Assembly: GCA_910578275.1 (NCBI GenBank)
Contig: CAJTPR010000002.1
Location: 219,319-283,318 of the forward strand
DNA from: an uncultured Bacteroidales bacterium
GTDB taxonomy: Bacteria > Bacteroidota > Bacteroidia > Bacteroidales > P3
Direction: 5' to 3'
DNA length: 64,000 bases
Position numbers and translations under genes: made by a program. Below the pieces are notes generated by a model, which did not search any database, was not told the origin of the DNA, and saw only the letters and a program-made list of their open reading frames with translations. Every line of letters begins with the position of its first letter. Position 1 is the stretch's first letter. Shown one piece after another: positions 44,666 to 53,956 of the stretch.

Positions 44666-45589
44666 ATGTGTAATGCCTATCACGACCCGGTCTTGTTGCA
44701 CGAAACGATAGAGGGTCTCGATGTCCGACCCGACGGGGTTTACGTGGATGTCACGTTCGGAGGCGGCGGGCATTCCCGTCGGATCCTTTCCTGTCTGGGT
44801 GAAAAGGGCAGGCTGATCGCGTTCGACCGTGATCCCGATGCCGCCCGGGGTGCCAAGGAAGATCCCGACTTCAAGGAAGATGCCCGATTTACGCTGGTCG
44901 GCGAGAATTTCCGCTACATCAAGAATCATCTTCGTTTTCAACATGCCGTGCCCGTAGACGGCATATTGGCCGACTTGGGTGTTTCCTCCCATCAGTTCGA
45001 CACGCCGCAACGTGGTTTTTCGATACGTACCGACGGCCCGTTGGACATGCGCATGGAACAGGAGGGCGGTCTTACCGCCGCCGTCGTGCTCAATACCTAT
45101 CCGCAGGAACGCCTTGCCGACATTTTCTACCGCTACGGGGAAATACCCGTGGCGCGCAAGCTGGCCTTCGAGGTGGAAAAGGCGCGCGCACGGGAGGAAT
45201 TCGCGCATACGGCACAGGCGGCGGGATTCTTCAAGGCCTTTGCGCCTCGCGGGCGGGAGAACAAGTTCCTGGCCATGGTTTTCCAGGCGTTGCGCATAGA
45301 GGTGAACGGGGAGATGGAGAACTTGCAGGAATTCTTGCGCCAAAGCCTTGAAGTGCTTGCGCCCGGCGGCCGCTTGGCGGTGATTTCCTACCATTCGTTG
45401 GAAGACAGGATGGTGAAGAATTTCATGCGTTCGGGCAATTTGCAGGGAGAGATAGAGAAAGACTTCTACGGCAACAACCTTTCGCCTTTCGAGATGATTA
45501 CCAGAAAGGCGGTGGTGCCGGGAGAGGACGAGATAGCACGCAATCCGCGTTCGCGCAGCGCCAAGTTGCGCGTGGCCCGGAAGAAATAG
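44666..45589 (+). CDS. rsmH: 16S rRNA (cytosine(1402)-N4)-methyltransferase
   Basis: 307 residues from ATG 44666, preceded by AGGAGG. NAYHDPVLLHETIEGL, YVDVTFGGGGHSRRIL, DGILADLGVSSHQFD and DMRMEQEGGLTAAVVLNTYP are signatures of RsmH (MraW). It methylates C1402 of 16S rRNA. Late motifs ISYHSLEDRMVKNFM and NPRSRSAKLRVARK complete the family pattern. It is the second gene of the dcw cluster. Confidence 0.96.
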   Translation: MCNAYHDPVLLHETIEGLDVRPDGVYVDVTFGGGGHSRRILSCLGEKGRLIAFDRDPDAARGAKEDPDFKEDARFTLVGENFRYIKNHLRFQHAVPVDGILADLGVSSHQFDTPQRGFSIRTDGPLDMRMEQEGGLTAAVVLNTYPQERLADIFYRYGEIPVARKLAFEVEKARAREEFAHTAQAAGFFKAFAPRGRENKFLAMVFQALRIEVNGEMENLQEFLRQSLEVLAPGGRLAVISYHSLEDRMVKNFMRSGNLQGEIEKDFYGNNLSPFEMITRKAVVPGEDEIARNPRSRSAKLRVARKK

Positions 45590-45598
45590 GATACGGGA

Positions 45599-46093
45599 AT
45601 GGGAAAGAACAAGCTGAAGCCGAAATTGCCGCCTGTCGATCCTCTTCCCGAGCCGGAACTGCTCGACGAGGGAAAAGCGAAAAAGGAAGAAAGCGCGAGC
45701 AAGCCGGAAGAAGAGGAAGCGAGCGAACAGGAACTGCAAAGGCGCGAAAGACGGCGTTTGCGCAGGGAAAGACTCCGTTCGGCACTGGACGGTTCGGTGC
45801 TTTTGGAAAAAGGCGTTCAGAAATACGGCGGCTTGGTGCTGTTCATATTCCTGCTGGCCATGTTCCTTATCGCCGACAACTATTTTTCCGAATCGACGGT
45901 GCGCGAGTGCGCGATCATAAAAGGCGAATTGAAGGAATTGCAGTTCAGGCAAATATCGAGTCAGGCGGAACTGATGCGGCTCAGCCGTCAATCGTCGGTG
46001 GCCGACAAGTTGCAGGGCACGGGCGTCAAGGAATCGGTGGTTCCTCCTTACAAGATAAGGGAAGACAAGCCGGCAAGGAATCGAAAGAAATAG
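45599..46093 (+). CDS. ftsL: FtsL-like cell division protein
   Basis: 164 residues: a long charged cytosolic N-terminus (about 1-75, Glu/Lys/Arg-rich), one membrane segment (GGLVLFIFLLAMFLIADNYF, about 78-97), and a periplasmic coiled coil with heptad-like AIIKGELKELQFRQISSQAE. Position between rsmH and ftsI is that of FtsL in the dcw cluster, and the layout is the Bacteroidetes FtsL-like type. It should join FtsQ and the DivIC-type partner at the septum. Confidence 0.85.
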   Translation: MGKNKLKPKLPPVDPLPEPELLDEGKAKKEESASKPEEEEASEQELQRRERRRLRRERLRSALDGSVLLEKGVQKYGGLVLFIFLLAMFLIADNYFSESTVRECAIIKGELKELQFRQISSQAELMRLSRQSSVADKLQGTGVKESVVPPYKIREDKPARNRKK

Positions 46094-46102
46094 GAACACG
46101 GC

Positions 46103-48220
46103 GTGGAGAAGAAGAACCGAAATACGGAACCGTCGGACAACCGGACAGGGTTTTGGTGGAAGGTGTACCTGGTGTACGCCTTGCTGCTGGTCTTTGCCAT
46201 CTGCATCGTGGTGCGCATGACCAACGTGATTTTCGTGGAGGGTTCGGAATTGCTCGAGAAATCGGATCGCCAGAGCCTGCGCTACGAGGAAACGCCTGCC
46301 GTGAGAGGCAACATCTATTCGGCCGACCATTCGGTGTTGGCGGTTTCGGTGCCGTTTTTCACGCTGCGCATGGACTTGCATCCCGATGTGGTGTGCAACG
46401 ACACGTTTTTCCGCTACCTGCGTCCGCTTTGCGACAGCCTGCATGCGATGTTTCCCGAAAAGAGCAGCGATCACTATCGTCGTCTCTTGCAGCAGGCGCG
46501 CCGGACAAAGAAACGCAACCTGTTGCTGCGAAAGGATGCCACTTATGCCGAGATGAGCCGGATCCGCAAGTTTCCCATCTTGAAGAAAGGGCAGTTCAGG
46601 GGAGGTTTCGTGGTGGAGGAAAAAGAAAAGCGGGTGCGTCCGAACGGCTATCTGGCCGCGCGTACCATCGGCTATTACAATACCGAAAGCCGTTACGGCG
46701 TGGGATTGGAGTCGGCCTACCACGAGGACCTTTGCGGCGTGAACGGAAAACGGCTGGCGCAAAAGGTGTCGAACGGCGTGTGGCGGCCCGTGTACAATGC
46801 GGACGCGGTACAGGCCGAGAACGGAAAGGACCTGGTCACGACCATCGACATACGTATCCAGGACGTTGCCGAGTCGGCCTTGCAGGAGTGCATGGAACTG
46901 AACGAGGCCGAACACGGTTGCGTGGTGCTCATGGAAGTGAACACGGGCAAGGTGGTTGCCATCGCCAACCTGCGCAAGGAAAAGGACGGATCCTATACCG
47001 AAAGCATGAACTACGCCGTGGGCGAGGCCGTGGAACCGGGTTCGACGTTCAAGCTGGCTTCGGCCATAGCTGTTCTGGAAGAAAGCCGTTGCGGCACCGC
47101 CGTGAAAGTTCCTACCGGCCGGATGAAGTTCTATAACCGTTGGATGAACGACTCTCATCGTGAAGGCTGGGGCGAATTGAGTTTCCAGGAGGCTTTCGAG
47201 AAGTCGTCGAACGTGGGAATTTCATTCTTGGCCAACGAGGTCTTTCACAAGAAACAGGATCGTTTCGTGGAATACCTGAGAAAGATGCGCATCGACAAGC
47301 CTTTGGGCGTGGAGATCGAGGGCGAGGGAATGCCGTACATCAAGAGCCCTTCGGACAAGACTTGGTCGGGCGTTTCGTTGCCGTGGATGTCGATAGGATA
47401 TGAATTGCGGCTTACGCCCTTGCAGATATTGGCGTTGTATAACGCGGTGGCGAACAACGGCAGGTTGATGAAGCCGCTTTTCGTGAGCGAGATAAGACGG
47501 GGCGACGACGTGGTGGCGCGCATCGAGCCGCAGGTGTTGGTGGAAAGGATATGCGGAAAGGAAACCTTGGACGACGTGCGTGCCATGTTGGAGGGCGTGG
47601 TGGAACAAGGCACGGGCACGTGCATGAAGAATTCCTTGTACAAGGTGGCGGCCAAGACGGGCACGGCGCAGATGAACTACGGCAACCGGGGCAGCGAAAA
47701 GATGACTTACCGTGCCTCGATCGTAGGTTATTTTCCGGCCGATAATCCGCGTTACTCGTGTATCGTGATGATTACCAACCCGCAGAAGAACAGGGTTTAC
47801 GGAGGGGCGGTGGCGGGCCCCGTGTTCAAGGACATTGCCGACAAGGTCTATGCCACGTTGATGAAGGGCGGTTTGCAAACCGAAGGTTTGCAGCCGGAAA
47901 CGACCGCCACGCCGGTCGCTTCCGGCTACGCCGCCGACATAAACGCCGTCTATGCCCAGGTGGGGTTGCCCGACCCCGGCCTTGAACCTTCCACTTTCGT
48001 GAAAGTGGCCGCGGGCGGCGTAAACCGCCCCGTGGAGGTACGGCTGATGAAAGACGTCATGCCAGAGGTAAGGGGGCTGGGAATGCGCGATGCGGTGTTC
48101 CTGCTCGAGAAATACGGTCTCAAGGTCCGTGTGAGCGGCAGAGGCAAGGTCAGGAGCCAGCAACCGGCGGCCGGCAGCGCCTGTGCCAAAGGGCAGACGG
48201 TGGTTCTGGAACTGGTTTGA
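46103..48220 (+). CDS. ftsI: division transpeptidase FtsI (PBP3) with a PASTA domain
   Basis: 705 residues from GTG 46103. One N-terminal membrane segment (about 18-38), a dimerisation domain, then the transpeptidase domain with EPGSTFKLAS (Ser-314, Lys-317), SSN at 368-370 and AAKTGTAQMNYG (Lys-518). The C-terminus has a PASTA domain (MPEVRGLGMRDAVFLLEKYG, VRSQQPAAGSACAKGQ). It cross-links peptidoglycan at the septum with FtsW. Confidence 0.95.
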   Translation: MEKKNRNTEPSDNRTGFWWKVYLVYALLLVFAICIVVRMTNVIFVEGSELLEKSDRQSLRYEETPAVRGNIYSADHSVLAVSVPFFTLRMDLHPDVVCNDTFFRYLRPLCDSLHAMFPEKSSDHYRRLLQQARRTKKRNLLLRKDATYAEMSRIRKFPILKKGQFRGGFVVEEKEKRVRPNGYLAARTIGYYNTESRYGVGLESAYHEDLCGVNGKRLAQKVSNGVWRPVYNADAVQAENGKDLVTTIDIRIQDVAESALQECMELNEAEHGCVVLMEVNTGKVVAIANLRKEKDGSYTESMNYAVGEAVEPGSTFKLASAIAVLEESRCGTAVKVPTGRMKFYNRWMNDSHREGWGELSFQEAFEKSSNVGISFLANEVFHKKQDRFVEYLRKMRIDKPLGVEIEGEGMPYIKSPSDKTWSGVSLPWMSIGYELRLTPLQILALYNAVANNGRLMKPLFVSEIRRGDDVVARIEPQVLVERICGKETLDDVRAMLEGVVEQGTGTCMKNSLYKVAAKTGTAQMNYGNRGSEKMTYRASIVGYFPADNPRYSCIVMITNPQKNRVYGGAVAGPVFKDIADKVYATLMKGGLQTEGLQPETTATPVASGYAADINAVYAQVGLPDPGLEPSTFVKVAAGGVNRPVEVRLMKDVMPEVRGLGMRDAVFLLEKYGLKVRVSGRGKVRSQQPAAGSACAKGQTVVLELV

Positions 48221-48224
48221 AAAC

Positions 48225-49760
48225 ATGAAAACGGCGGAAAAAGAAATGGAAGACAAAAATTCGGATTTGAGGATGTTGCTTGCCGGCTGTACGCCCGAAA
48301 CCACGGGCGAATGGCATGCGACAGGCTCCTTGGACAAGACCGTCACCGGTCTTGCGCAGGATTCACGGGCGGTGCGTCCCGGTTTTGTGTTCTTTGCCAT
48401 ACAAGGCACGGCCGTGGACGGACACGACTATATCGAGAAAGCCGTGGAATCGGGTGCGACGGCCGTGGTTTGCGAGCGCATGCCGGAACGGAAGCACCTT
48501 GAAGTCACCTACGTGCAGGCTTCCGACAGCAGCTTGCTGATGGGGTACATGGCTTCCGCCTTTTACGGTCATCCCTCGCGTTCCCTGCAATTGGTAGGTA
48601 TTACCGGAACCAACGGCAAGACCACGACGGTCACCCTGCTTTATCGCCTTTTCCGCCAGTCGGGTTACAAAGCCGGCCTGCTTTCCACGATAGAGAACCG
48701 CATCGAAGACCAGGTGGTGCCCAGCACGCATACCACCGGCGACGCTTTGGAAATCAATGCGCTCTTGCGCCGCATGGTAGACGCCGGTTGCGATTACGCC
48801 TTCATGGAGGTCAGTTCGCACGCGGTAGTGCAAAACCGTATCGCGGGATTGGAATTCAAGGTCGGCATATTCAGCAATATCACGCGCGACCATTTGGATT
48901 ACCATAAGACGTTCGATGCCTACATCAAGGCGAAGAAGCTTTTTTTCGACCGGCTTCCCTCCACGGCATTCGCCTTGGTCAATGCCGACGACCGGAACGG
49001 GGAAGTGATGTTGCAGAACACCAAGGCGCGGCGCCGTACCTATTCGCTCCGTTCGCCCGCCGACTTCAACGTGAAGATATTGGAAGAGTCGCTTTCGGGT
49101 TTGCAGCTGGAAATGGACGGCACCGAGGCGTACATGCGCCTGGTCGGCAGGTTCAACGCTTATAACCTCGCGGCCATCTATGCCACGGCGATGCTCTTGG
49201 GCATGGAGAAGAACGAAGTGCTCCGTGCCATGAGCTGCCTCGTGGAGGCGCCCGGTCGTTTCGAGACCTTGAAGTCCGTTCCGGGCGGAAAGTTGGGCAT
49301 CGTGGATTACGCCCATACGCCCGACGCGTTGCAGAACGTGCTTTCCACGATCGACGGCTTGAGGAACGAAGTGCGTCAGGTCATCTGCGTGGTGGGATGC
49401 GGCGGCAACCGCGATGCGGGAAAACGTCCTCTCATGGCCCGGATCGCCTGCCAGATGAGCGACCGCCTGATCATCACCACCGACAACCCTCGTTTCGAGG
49501 AACCGCAGGAAATCATAAACCAGATGATGGCGGGCTTGTCGCCCGTCCAGCAATCCAAGACCCTTTGCATCGCCAATCGCGAGGACGCCATCAAGACCGC
49601 CTGCGCCTTGGCGGGTGCCGGCGACGTGATACTGGTGGCCGGAAAGGGGCATGAGGATTATCAGGAAATAAAAGGTGTGAAGCATCATTTCGACGACAGG
49701 GAGATGTTGGCCAAGTATCTTCCCGCCGTATGGAAAAACGAGTTGAATACGAACAAATAA
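48225..49760 (+). CDS. murE: UDP-MurNAc-tripeptide synthetase (meso-DAP adding)
   Basis: 511 residues from ATG 48225, four bases after ftsI; ATG 48246 is an alternative. Mur ligase motifs: GITGTNGKTTTVTLLYRL (ATP loop), EVSSHAVVQNRIAG, IFSNITRDHLDYHKTFDAY, NAYNLAAIYA, and DYAHTPDALQNVLSTI. TTDNPRFEEP contains DNPR, the known mark of meso-diaminopimelate-specific MurE. It adds the third residue to the stem peptide. Confidence 0.96.
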   Translation: MKTAEKEMEDKNSDLRMLLAGCTPETTGEWHATGSLDKTVTGLAQDSRAVRPGFVFFAIQGTAVDGHDYIEKAVESGATAVVCERMPERKHLEVTYVQASDSSLLMGYMASAFYGHPSRSLQLVGITGTNGKTTTVTLLYRLFRQSGYKAGLLSTIENRIEDQVVPSTHTTGDALEINALLRRMVDAGCDYAFMEVSSHAVVQNRIAGLEFKVGIFSNITRDHLDYHKTFDAYIKAKKLFFDRLPSTAFALVNADDRNGEVMLQNTKARRRTYSLRSPADFNVKILEESLSGLQLEMDGTEAYMRLVGRFNAYNLAAIYATAMLLGMEKNEVLRAMSCLVEAPGRFETLKSVPGGKLGIVDYAHTPDALQNVLSTIDGLRNEVRQVICVVGCGGNRDAGKRPLMARIACQMSDRLIITTDNPRFEEPQEIINQMMAGLSPVQQSKTLCIANREDAIKTACALAGAGDVILVAGKGHEDYQEIKGVKHHFDDREMLAKYLPAVWKNELNTNK

Positions 49761-49770
49761 AACAGGAAAA

Positions 49771-51021
49771 ATGCTGTACTATCTGTTTTCTTACTTGCAT
49801 GAACAGTTCGGCATGCCGGGGGCGGGTGTTTTCAAATACATCTCGTTCAGGGCGGGTCTGGCGGTTGTCTTTTCGCTGTTCATCATGTGGATCGGCGGAA
49901 AATGGATGATCAGGTTGCTGAAGAAAAAGCAAATCGGCGAGACCGTGCGCGAATTGGGCCTGGACGGCCAGAAGGAAAAGGAAGGGACGCCCACGATGGG
50001 TGGGCTCATCATCATTGCCTCCATCTTGATTCCGGTACTGTTGCTTTGTCGTCTGGACAACATCTACGTCTTGCTCATGCTGCTCACCACCGTCTGGTTG
50101 GGCGCGATGGGTTTCATCGACGACTATATCAAGGTTTTCAAGCACGACAAGCATGGCCTGCAAGGCAAGTTCAAGGTGGTCGGCCAAGTGGTGCTGGGCC
50201 TGGTGGTCGGCTTGGTGATGTGTTTTCATCCCGACGTGGTGGTTTCCCAGAAAAACGCGTCGACCTATGTCGAAAGCCATAACGTGCTTGACCAATCGGA
50301 ATACGAACAGGCGCGGGCCGACTTTGAAAACAGTACGGAAAAGTCGCTCGTCACCACCATTCCGTTCGTGAAGAACAACGAACTCGACTATCGGGGCATC
50401 GTGGAATGGCTGAATCCGGCTTGGGGAAAATATGCCTGGGTGTTGTTCGTGCTGGTGGTGATATTCGTCATCACGGCCGTTTCCAACGGCAGCAACCTCA
50501 CCGACGGCATCGACGGGCTGGCCACGGGCACTTCGGCGATAATCGGCGCCACCTTGGCGATCCTGTCCTGGATTTCGGGCAACATCATCTTTACCGACTA
50601 CCTGAACATCATGTACATTCCCCATGTGGGCGAGCTGACCATCTTCATTTCGGCCTTCGTGGGAGCCACGATCGGATTTCTCTGGTACAACACCTATCCG
50701 GCGCAAGTGTTCATGGGCGACACGGGAAGCCTTACCATCGGCGGCATCATCGCCGTCTTCGCGCTTCTGATACGCAAGGAACTCCTGTTGCCTGTCCTTT
50801 GCGGCATTTTCCTGGTGGAAAGCCTTTCGGTGATCTTGCAGGTTTCCTATTTCAAATACACCAGGAAACGCTACGGGGAAGGGCGGCGCATCTTCAAGAT
50901 GACCCCCATCCATCACCACTATCAAGTGGCGGGCGGAAAGGAACCCAAGATCGTGATGCGTTTTTTCATCATCGGCCTTTTGCTGGCGGTGGTCACGCTG
51001 GTCACGTTGAAACTCAGATAA
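49771..51021 (+). CDS. mraY: phospho-N-acetylmuramoyl-pentapeptide transferase
   Basis: 416 residues with about ten membrane segments. Motifs: EGTPTMGGLIIIASILIPVL, LGAMGFIDDYIKVFKHDKHG, VSNGSNLTDGIDGLATGTSA, and MTPIHHHYQVAGGKEPKIVM. The insertion after about residue 150, with HPDVVVSQKNASTYVESH, is the Bacteroidetes type. It makes lipid I on the inner face of the membrane. Downstream is the shortened murD. Confidence 0.96.
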   Translation: MLYYLFSYLHEQFGMPGAGVFKYISFRAGLAVVFSLFIMWIGGKWMIRLLKKKQIGETVRELGLDGQKEKEGTPTMGGLIIIASILIPVLLLCRLDNIYVLLMLLTTVWLGAMGFIDDYIKVFKHDKHGLQGKFKVVGQVVLGLVVGLVMCFHPDVVVSQKNASTYVESHNVLDQSEYEQARADFENSTEKSLVTTIPFVKNNELDYRGIVEWLNPAWGKYAWVLFVLVVIFVITAVSNGSNLTDGIDGLATGTSAIIGATLAILSWISGNIIFTDYLNIMYIPHVGELTIFISAFVGATIGFLWYNTYPAQVFMGDTGSLTIGGIIAVFALLIRKELLLPVLCGIFLVESLSVILQVSYFKYTRKRYGEGRRIFKMTPIHHHYQVAGGKEPKIVMRFFIIGLLLAVVTLVTLKLR

Positions 51022-51046
51022 TACGAAACGAATCATACAAAGGGAA

Positions 51047-51595
51047 ATGAAAATGAATATCGAAGTATTGGCACGCCAAGGCTACACTTCCGGCACGATG
51101 GCCGAGACGGTGGCCTCGCACATCCAGAACCTGCGCAAGCGCGCCATCCAGGAAAGTTTCCGCGATTTCCGGCAGACGGGGCACCGTATGGAGTTCGTGG
51201 CACGCGTGCGCGGCGTGGAATATATCGACGACGCCAAGTCGTACAATGTCAACTCCACTTGGTTCGCGCTCGAGAACATGACCCGTCCGGTGGTATGGAT
51301 CGTGGGCGGACAGACGAAAGACGCCGACTTCCAGGTATTGCGTCCGCTGGTGGCCAAGAAAGTGAGCCGTATCATCTGCCTGGGTTCGGACAACGCGCCC
51401 ATCGCCGCCGCTTTCGGCGACTTGGTTTCCGACATCGTGGAAACGGATTCGATGATCCATGCCGTCCAGGCGGCCTATCTCATGGCGAACGAAGGGGAAG
51501 TGGTGCTGCTTTCGCCCGCCTGCCCCAGCTTCGACCTGTTTGAAAGCTATCAGGACAAGGGCACGCAGTTCAAGAAAGCCGTTTACGAATTATAG
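51047..51595 (+). CDS. murD: C-terminal domain of MurD only (remnant or stand-alone)
   Basis: 182 residues, against about 440 in normal MurD. It matches just the C-terminal ligand-binding domain: HRMEFVARVRGVEYIDDAKS, VVWIVGGQTKDADFQVLRPL, LLSPACPSFDLFESYQDKG. The N-terminal UDP domain and the central ATPase domain with its GKTT loop are absent, and only 25 bases separate it from mraY, so no remainder lies nearby. The usual DSKATN is DAKSYN and GGxDKG is GGQTKD, both unusual. It cannot by itself join D-Glu to UDP-MurNAc-Ala. The frame is open, has an A-rich leader and normal codon use, so it may still be expressed. Confidence 0.85.
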   Translation: MKMNIEVLARQGYTSGTMAETVASHIQNLRKRAIQESFRDFRQTGHRMEFVARVRGVEYIDDAKSYNVNSTWFALENMTRPVVWIVGGQTKDADFQVLRPLVAKKVSRIICLGSDNAPIAAAFGDLVSDIVETDSMIHAVQAAYLMANEGEVVLLSPACPSFDLFESYQDKGTQFKKAVYEL

Positions 51596-51613
51596 TTCTG
51601 AAAGTTTGTTGAA

Positions 51614-52771
51614 ATGGCCAACAAAGGCACGGGCATCTTCAAGTACCTGCATGGCGACAAAGGTATCTGGACCATCATGATGATCCTTTCCTTCGTCTCC
51701 ATGGCGGCCGTGTACAGCTCCACGGGGCGTTTGGCCTATCTGAAGCATGGGGGCGACACGTCCTATTACATGATAAAGCATCTTGTCATCTTGTCGGGGG
51801 CGTGGGCCATCATGTACGGGGTGCACAAGATAAGATATATCTATTTCGCCCGTATTTCGCTGTTCATGCTTTGGCCGGTGCTGGGACTTCTGGCCGTCAC
51901 GCTGAGCATGGCTACGGTCAACGATGCTTCCCGTTGGATCATGCTGGGGCCTATTTCGTTTCAGCCCTCCGAGTTGGCGAAACTGGTACTGGTGGTTTTC
52001 CTGGCAAGGCAATTGGCCAAATACCAGCCGGTCATCAAGGAAAAAAGGACGTTGTTGCGGCTCTTGTGGGCACCCTTGCTTACGGCGGCCCTTATCTTTC
52101 CGGAGAACCTTTCCACCTCGATGCTGCTTTTGGTGACCTGTTTCGTGATGATGGTGACGGGCGGCGTGGCGGGCCGTTACGTGTGGAGCATGGTCGGCGC
52201 GGGTGTCTTGTTCATCGCCCTTTTCCTGGCCATCTTGCATTTCGTGCCGTCCGAGAACCTGCCGGGGCGTTTTTCCACATGGAAGGCGCGCATAGAGCGT
52301 TTCGGCGATCCGGGCGAGGAGTCGTATCAGGTGACCCAGTCGAAGATAGCCATCGCCGGCGGAGGCGTGTTCGGAAAAGGGCCGGGCAACAGCACGCAAC
52401 GCAATTTCCTGCCGCACCCGTATTCCGACTACATCTATTCGTTGATCATAGAGGAATACGGAATGTTCGCAGGCTTGGGCATATTGCTGCTCTATCTTTG
52501 GTTCATCAGGCGCGGCATACGTGTCGCGCGGCATTGCAAGGGTTCGTTCGGCAGTTACATGGTGCTGGGCATCACGTTCATGTTCACCCTGCAAGCCTTG
52601 ATAAACATGGGCGTGGCGGTAGACTTGCTGCCTGTCACGGGGCAGCCCTTGCCTTTCTTGAGCATGGGAGGGACCTCGTTGTTCTTTACCGCCTGCGGCA
52701 TGGGCATGGTGTTGAGCGTGAGCGCGGAAGTGGAAAAGGAACAACAAGGGGAATCCGTGGAAAAACAATAA
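51614..52771 (+). CDS. ftsW: septal peptidoglycan polymerase FtsW
   Basis: 385 residues and about ten membrane segments of the SEDS family. Typical text: DASRWIMLGPISFQPSELAK, PENLSTSMLLLVTCFVMM, NFLPHPYSDYIYSLIIEEYG, and LPVTGQPLPFLSMGGTSLFF. It polymerises glycan strands with FtsI at the septum. It begins 18 bases after the murD remnant. Confidence 0.95.
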   Translation: MANKGTGIFKYLHGDKGIWTIMMILSFVSMAAVYSSTGRLAYLKHGGDTSYYMIKHLVILSGAWAIMYGVHKIRYIYFARISLFMLWPVLGLLAVTLSMATVNDASRWIMLGPISFQPSELAKLVLVVFLARQLAKYQPVIKEKRTLLRLLWAPLLTAALIFPENLSTSMLLLVTCFVMMVTGGVAGRYVWSMVGAGVLFIALFLAILHFVPSENLPGRFSTWKARIERFGDPGEESYQVTQSKIAIAGGGVFGKGPGNSTQRNFLPHPYSDYIYSLIIEEYGMFAGLGILLLYLWFIRRGIRVARHCKGSFGSYMVLGITFMFTLQALINMGVAVDLLPVTGQPLPFLSMGGTSLFFTACGMGMVLSVSAEVEKEQQGESVEKQ

Positions 52772-52781
52772 TCGAAAGGAT

Positions 52782-53948
52782 ATGGAAACGACAAGCAATC
52801 CGGGCGTGAACGTCCCGGTGGAGAAAAGACCTTTGCAAGTGATCATAAGCGGCGGCGGCACGGGCGGCCATATTTTTCCCGCCATCGCCATCGCCAACGA
52901 GATAAAGCGTCGTGAACCCGATACCCGCATACTTTTCGTGGGAGCCGAAAACCGCATGGAAATGGAAAAAGTGCCCGCGGAGGGTTATGAGATCGTGGGA
53001 TTGAACGTGGTAGGGCTCGACCGCAAGCATTTCGTGAAGAACCTTTCGCTGCCTTTCAAGTTGGCGGGCAGTTTGCGGCAGACACGCAAGGTCATCAGGA
53101 ATTTCGATCCCGACATCGTCATAGGCGTGGGCGGCTATGCCAGCGCCCCTACGTTGTATGTGGCCCAGCGAATGAAAATCCCCACGCTCATACAGGAACA
53201 GAATTCCCTTCCGGGAATGACCAACCGGATATTGAGCAAGCGGGCGAACCGGATTTGCGTGGGCTATGACGACATGGAAAGGTTCTTTCCCAAGGAAAAG
53301 ATCGTATGGACGGGAAATCCCATCCGTCAGGACATATCCGACATTCATGCCAAGCGGGAGGAGGCCTTTTCGTTCTACGGTTTCAAGGACGACAAGCCTG
53401 TCTTGCTGGTGATGGGGGGCAGCTTGGGCGCGCGTACCATCAACGAGGGCATGAAAAGCAACCTGGATTACCTGCTCGAGGCGGGATTCCAGATAATCTG
53501 GCAAACGGGAAAGTATTATTATCAACGCATGCTTCCCTACGCGCAAGGCAAGGCCAACCTCGTGATGCTCGACTTCGTGCGCAGGGTGGACCTGGCTTAT
53601 GCCGCCGCCGACCTCATCGTTTCGCGCGCCGGAGCCATCACCATCTCGGAACTTTGCGTGGTGGGCAAGCCCTTGGTGCTCATTCCTTCGCCCAACGTGG
53701 CCGAAGATCATCAGACCCGTAACGCCGAGGCGCTCAGTTCGCGCAATGCCGCCATCCTGCTGCATGACGACCGCACGGTGGAAGACCTGGGCAAGGCGGT
53801 GACCGGACTTTGGAAAAACGAGCGTCGTCGCCAGTTGCTTTCGCAGAACATCTCCCGGATGGGCACTACTTCGGCCTCCAAGATGATCGTGGACGAGGTG
53901 ATGAGGCTGGCCACCGAATCGCGCAAGAAGAAAGAAAACGGAAGATAA
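52782..53948 (+). CDS. murG: UDP-GlcNAc:lipid I transferase MurG
   Basis: 388 residues. VIISGGGTGGHIFPAIAIAN is the N-terminal lipid-binding loop, with VGGYASAPTLYVAQ, IQEQNSLPGMTNRILSKRAN, LLVMGGSLGARTINEGMK and SRAGAITISELCVVGKPLVL for the UDP-GlcNAc site. It makes lipid II at the inner face of the membrane. The gap to ftsW is ten bases. Confidence 0.96.
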   Translation: METTSNPGVNVPVEKRPLQVIISGGGTGGHIFPAIAIANEIKRREPDTRILFVGAENRMEMEKVPAEGYEIVGLNVVGLDRKHFVKNLSLPFKLAGSLRQTRKVIRNFDPDIVIGVGGYASAPTLYVAQRMKIPTLIQEQNSLPGMTNRILSKRANRICVGYDDMERFFPKEKIVWTGNPIRQDISDIHAKREEAFSFYGFKDDKPVLLVMGGSLGARTINEGMKSNLDYLLEAGFQIIWQTGKYYYQRMLPYAQGKANLVMLDFVRRVDLAYAAADLIVSRAGAITISELCVVGKPLVLIPSPNVAEDHQTRNAEALSSRNAAILLHDDRTVEDLGKAVTGLWKNERRRQLLSQNISRMGTTSASKMIVDEVMRLATESRKKKENGR

Positions 53949-53956
53949 TCCCAGAC

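Noticed and set aside
44567..47158. 863-codon open frame on the - strand within rsmH, ftsL and ftsI
   Set aside because: Shadow of the division genes; composition is biased and no motif is present.
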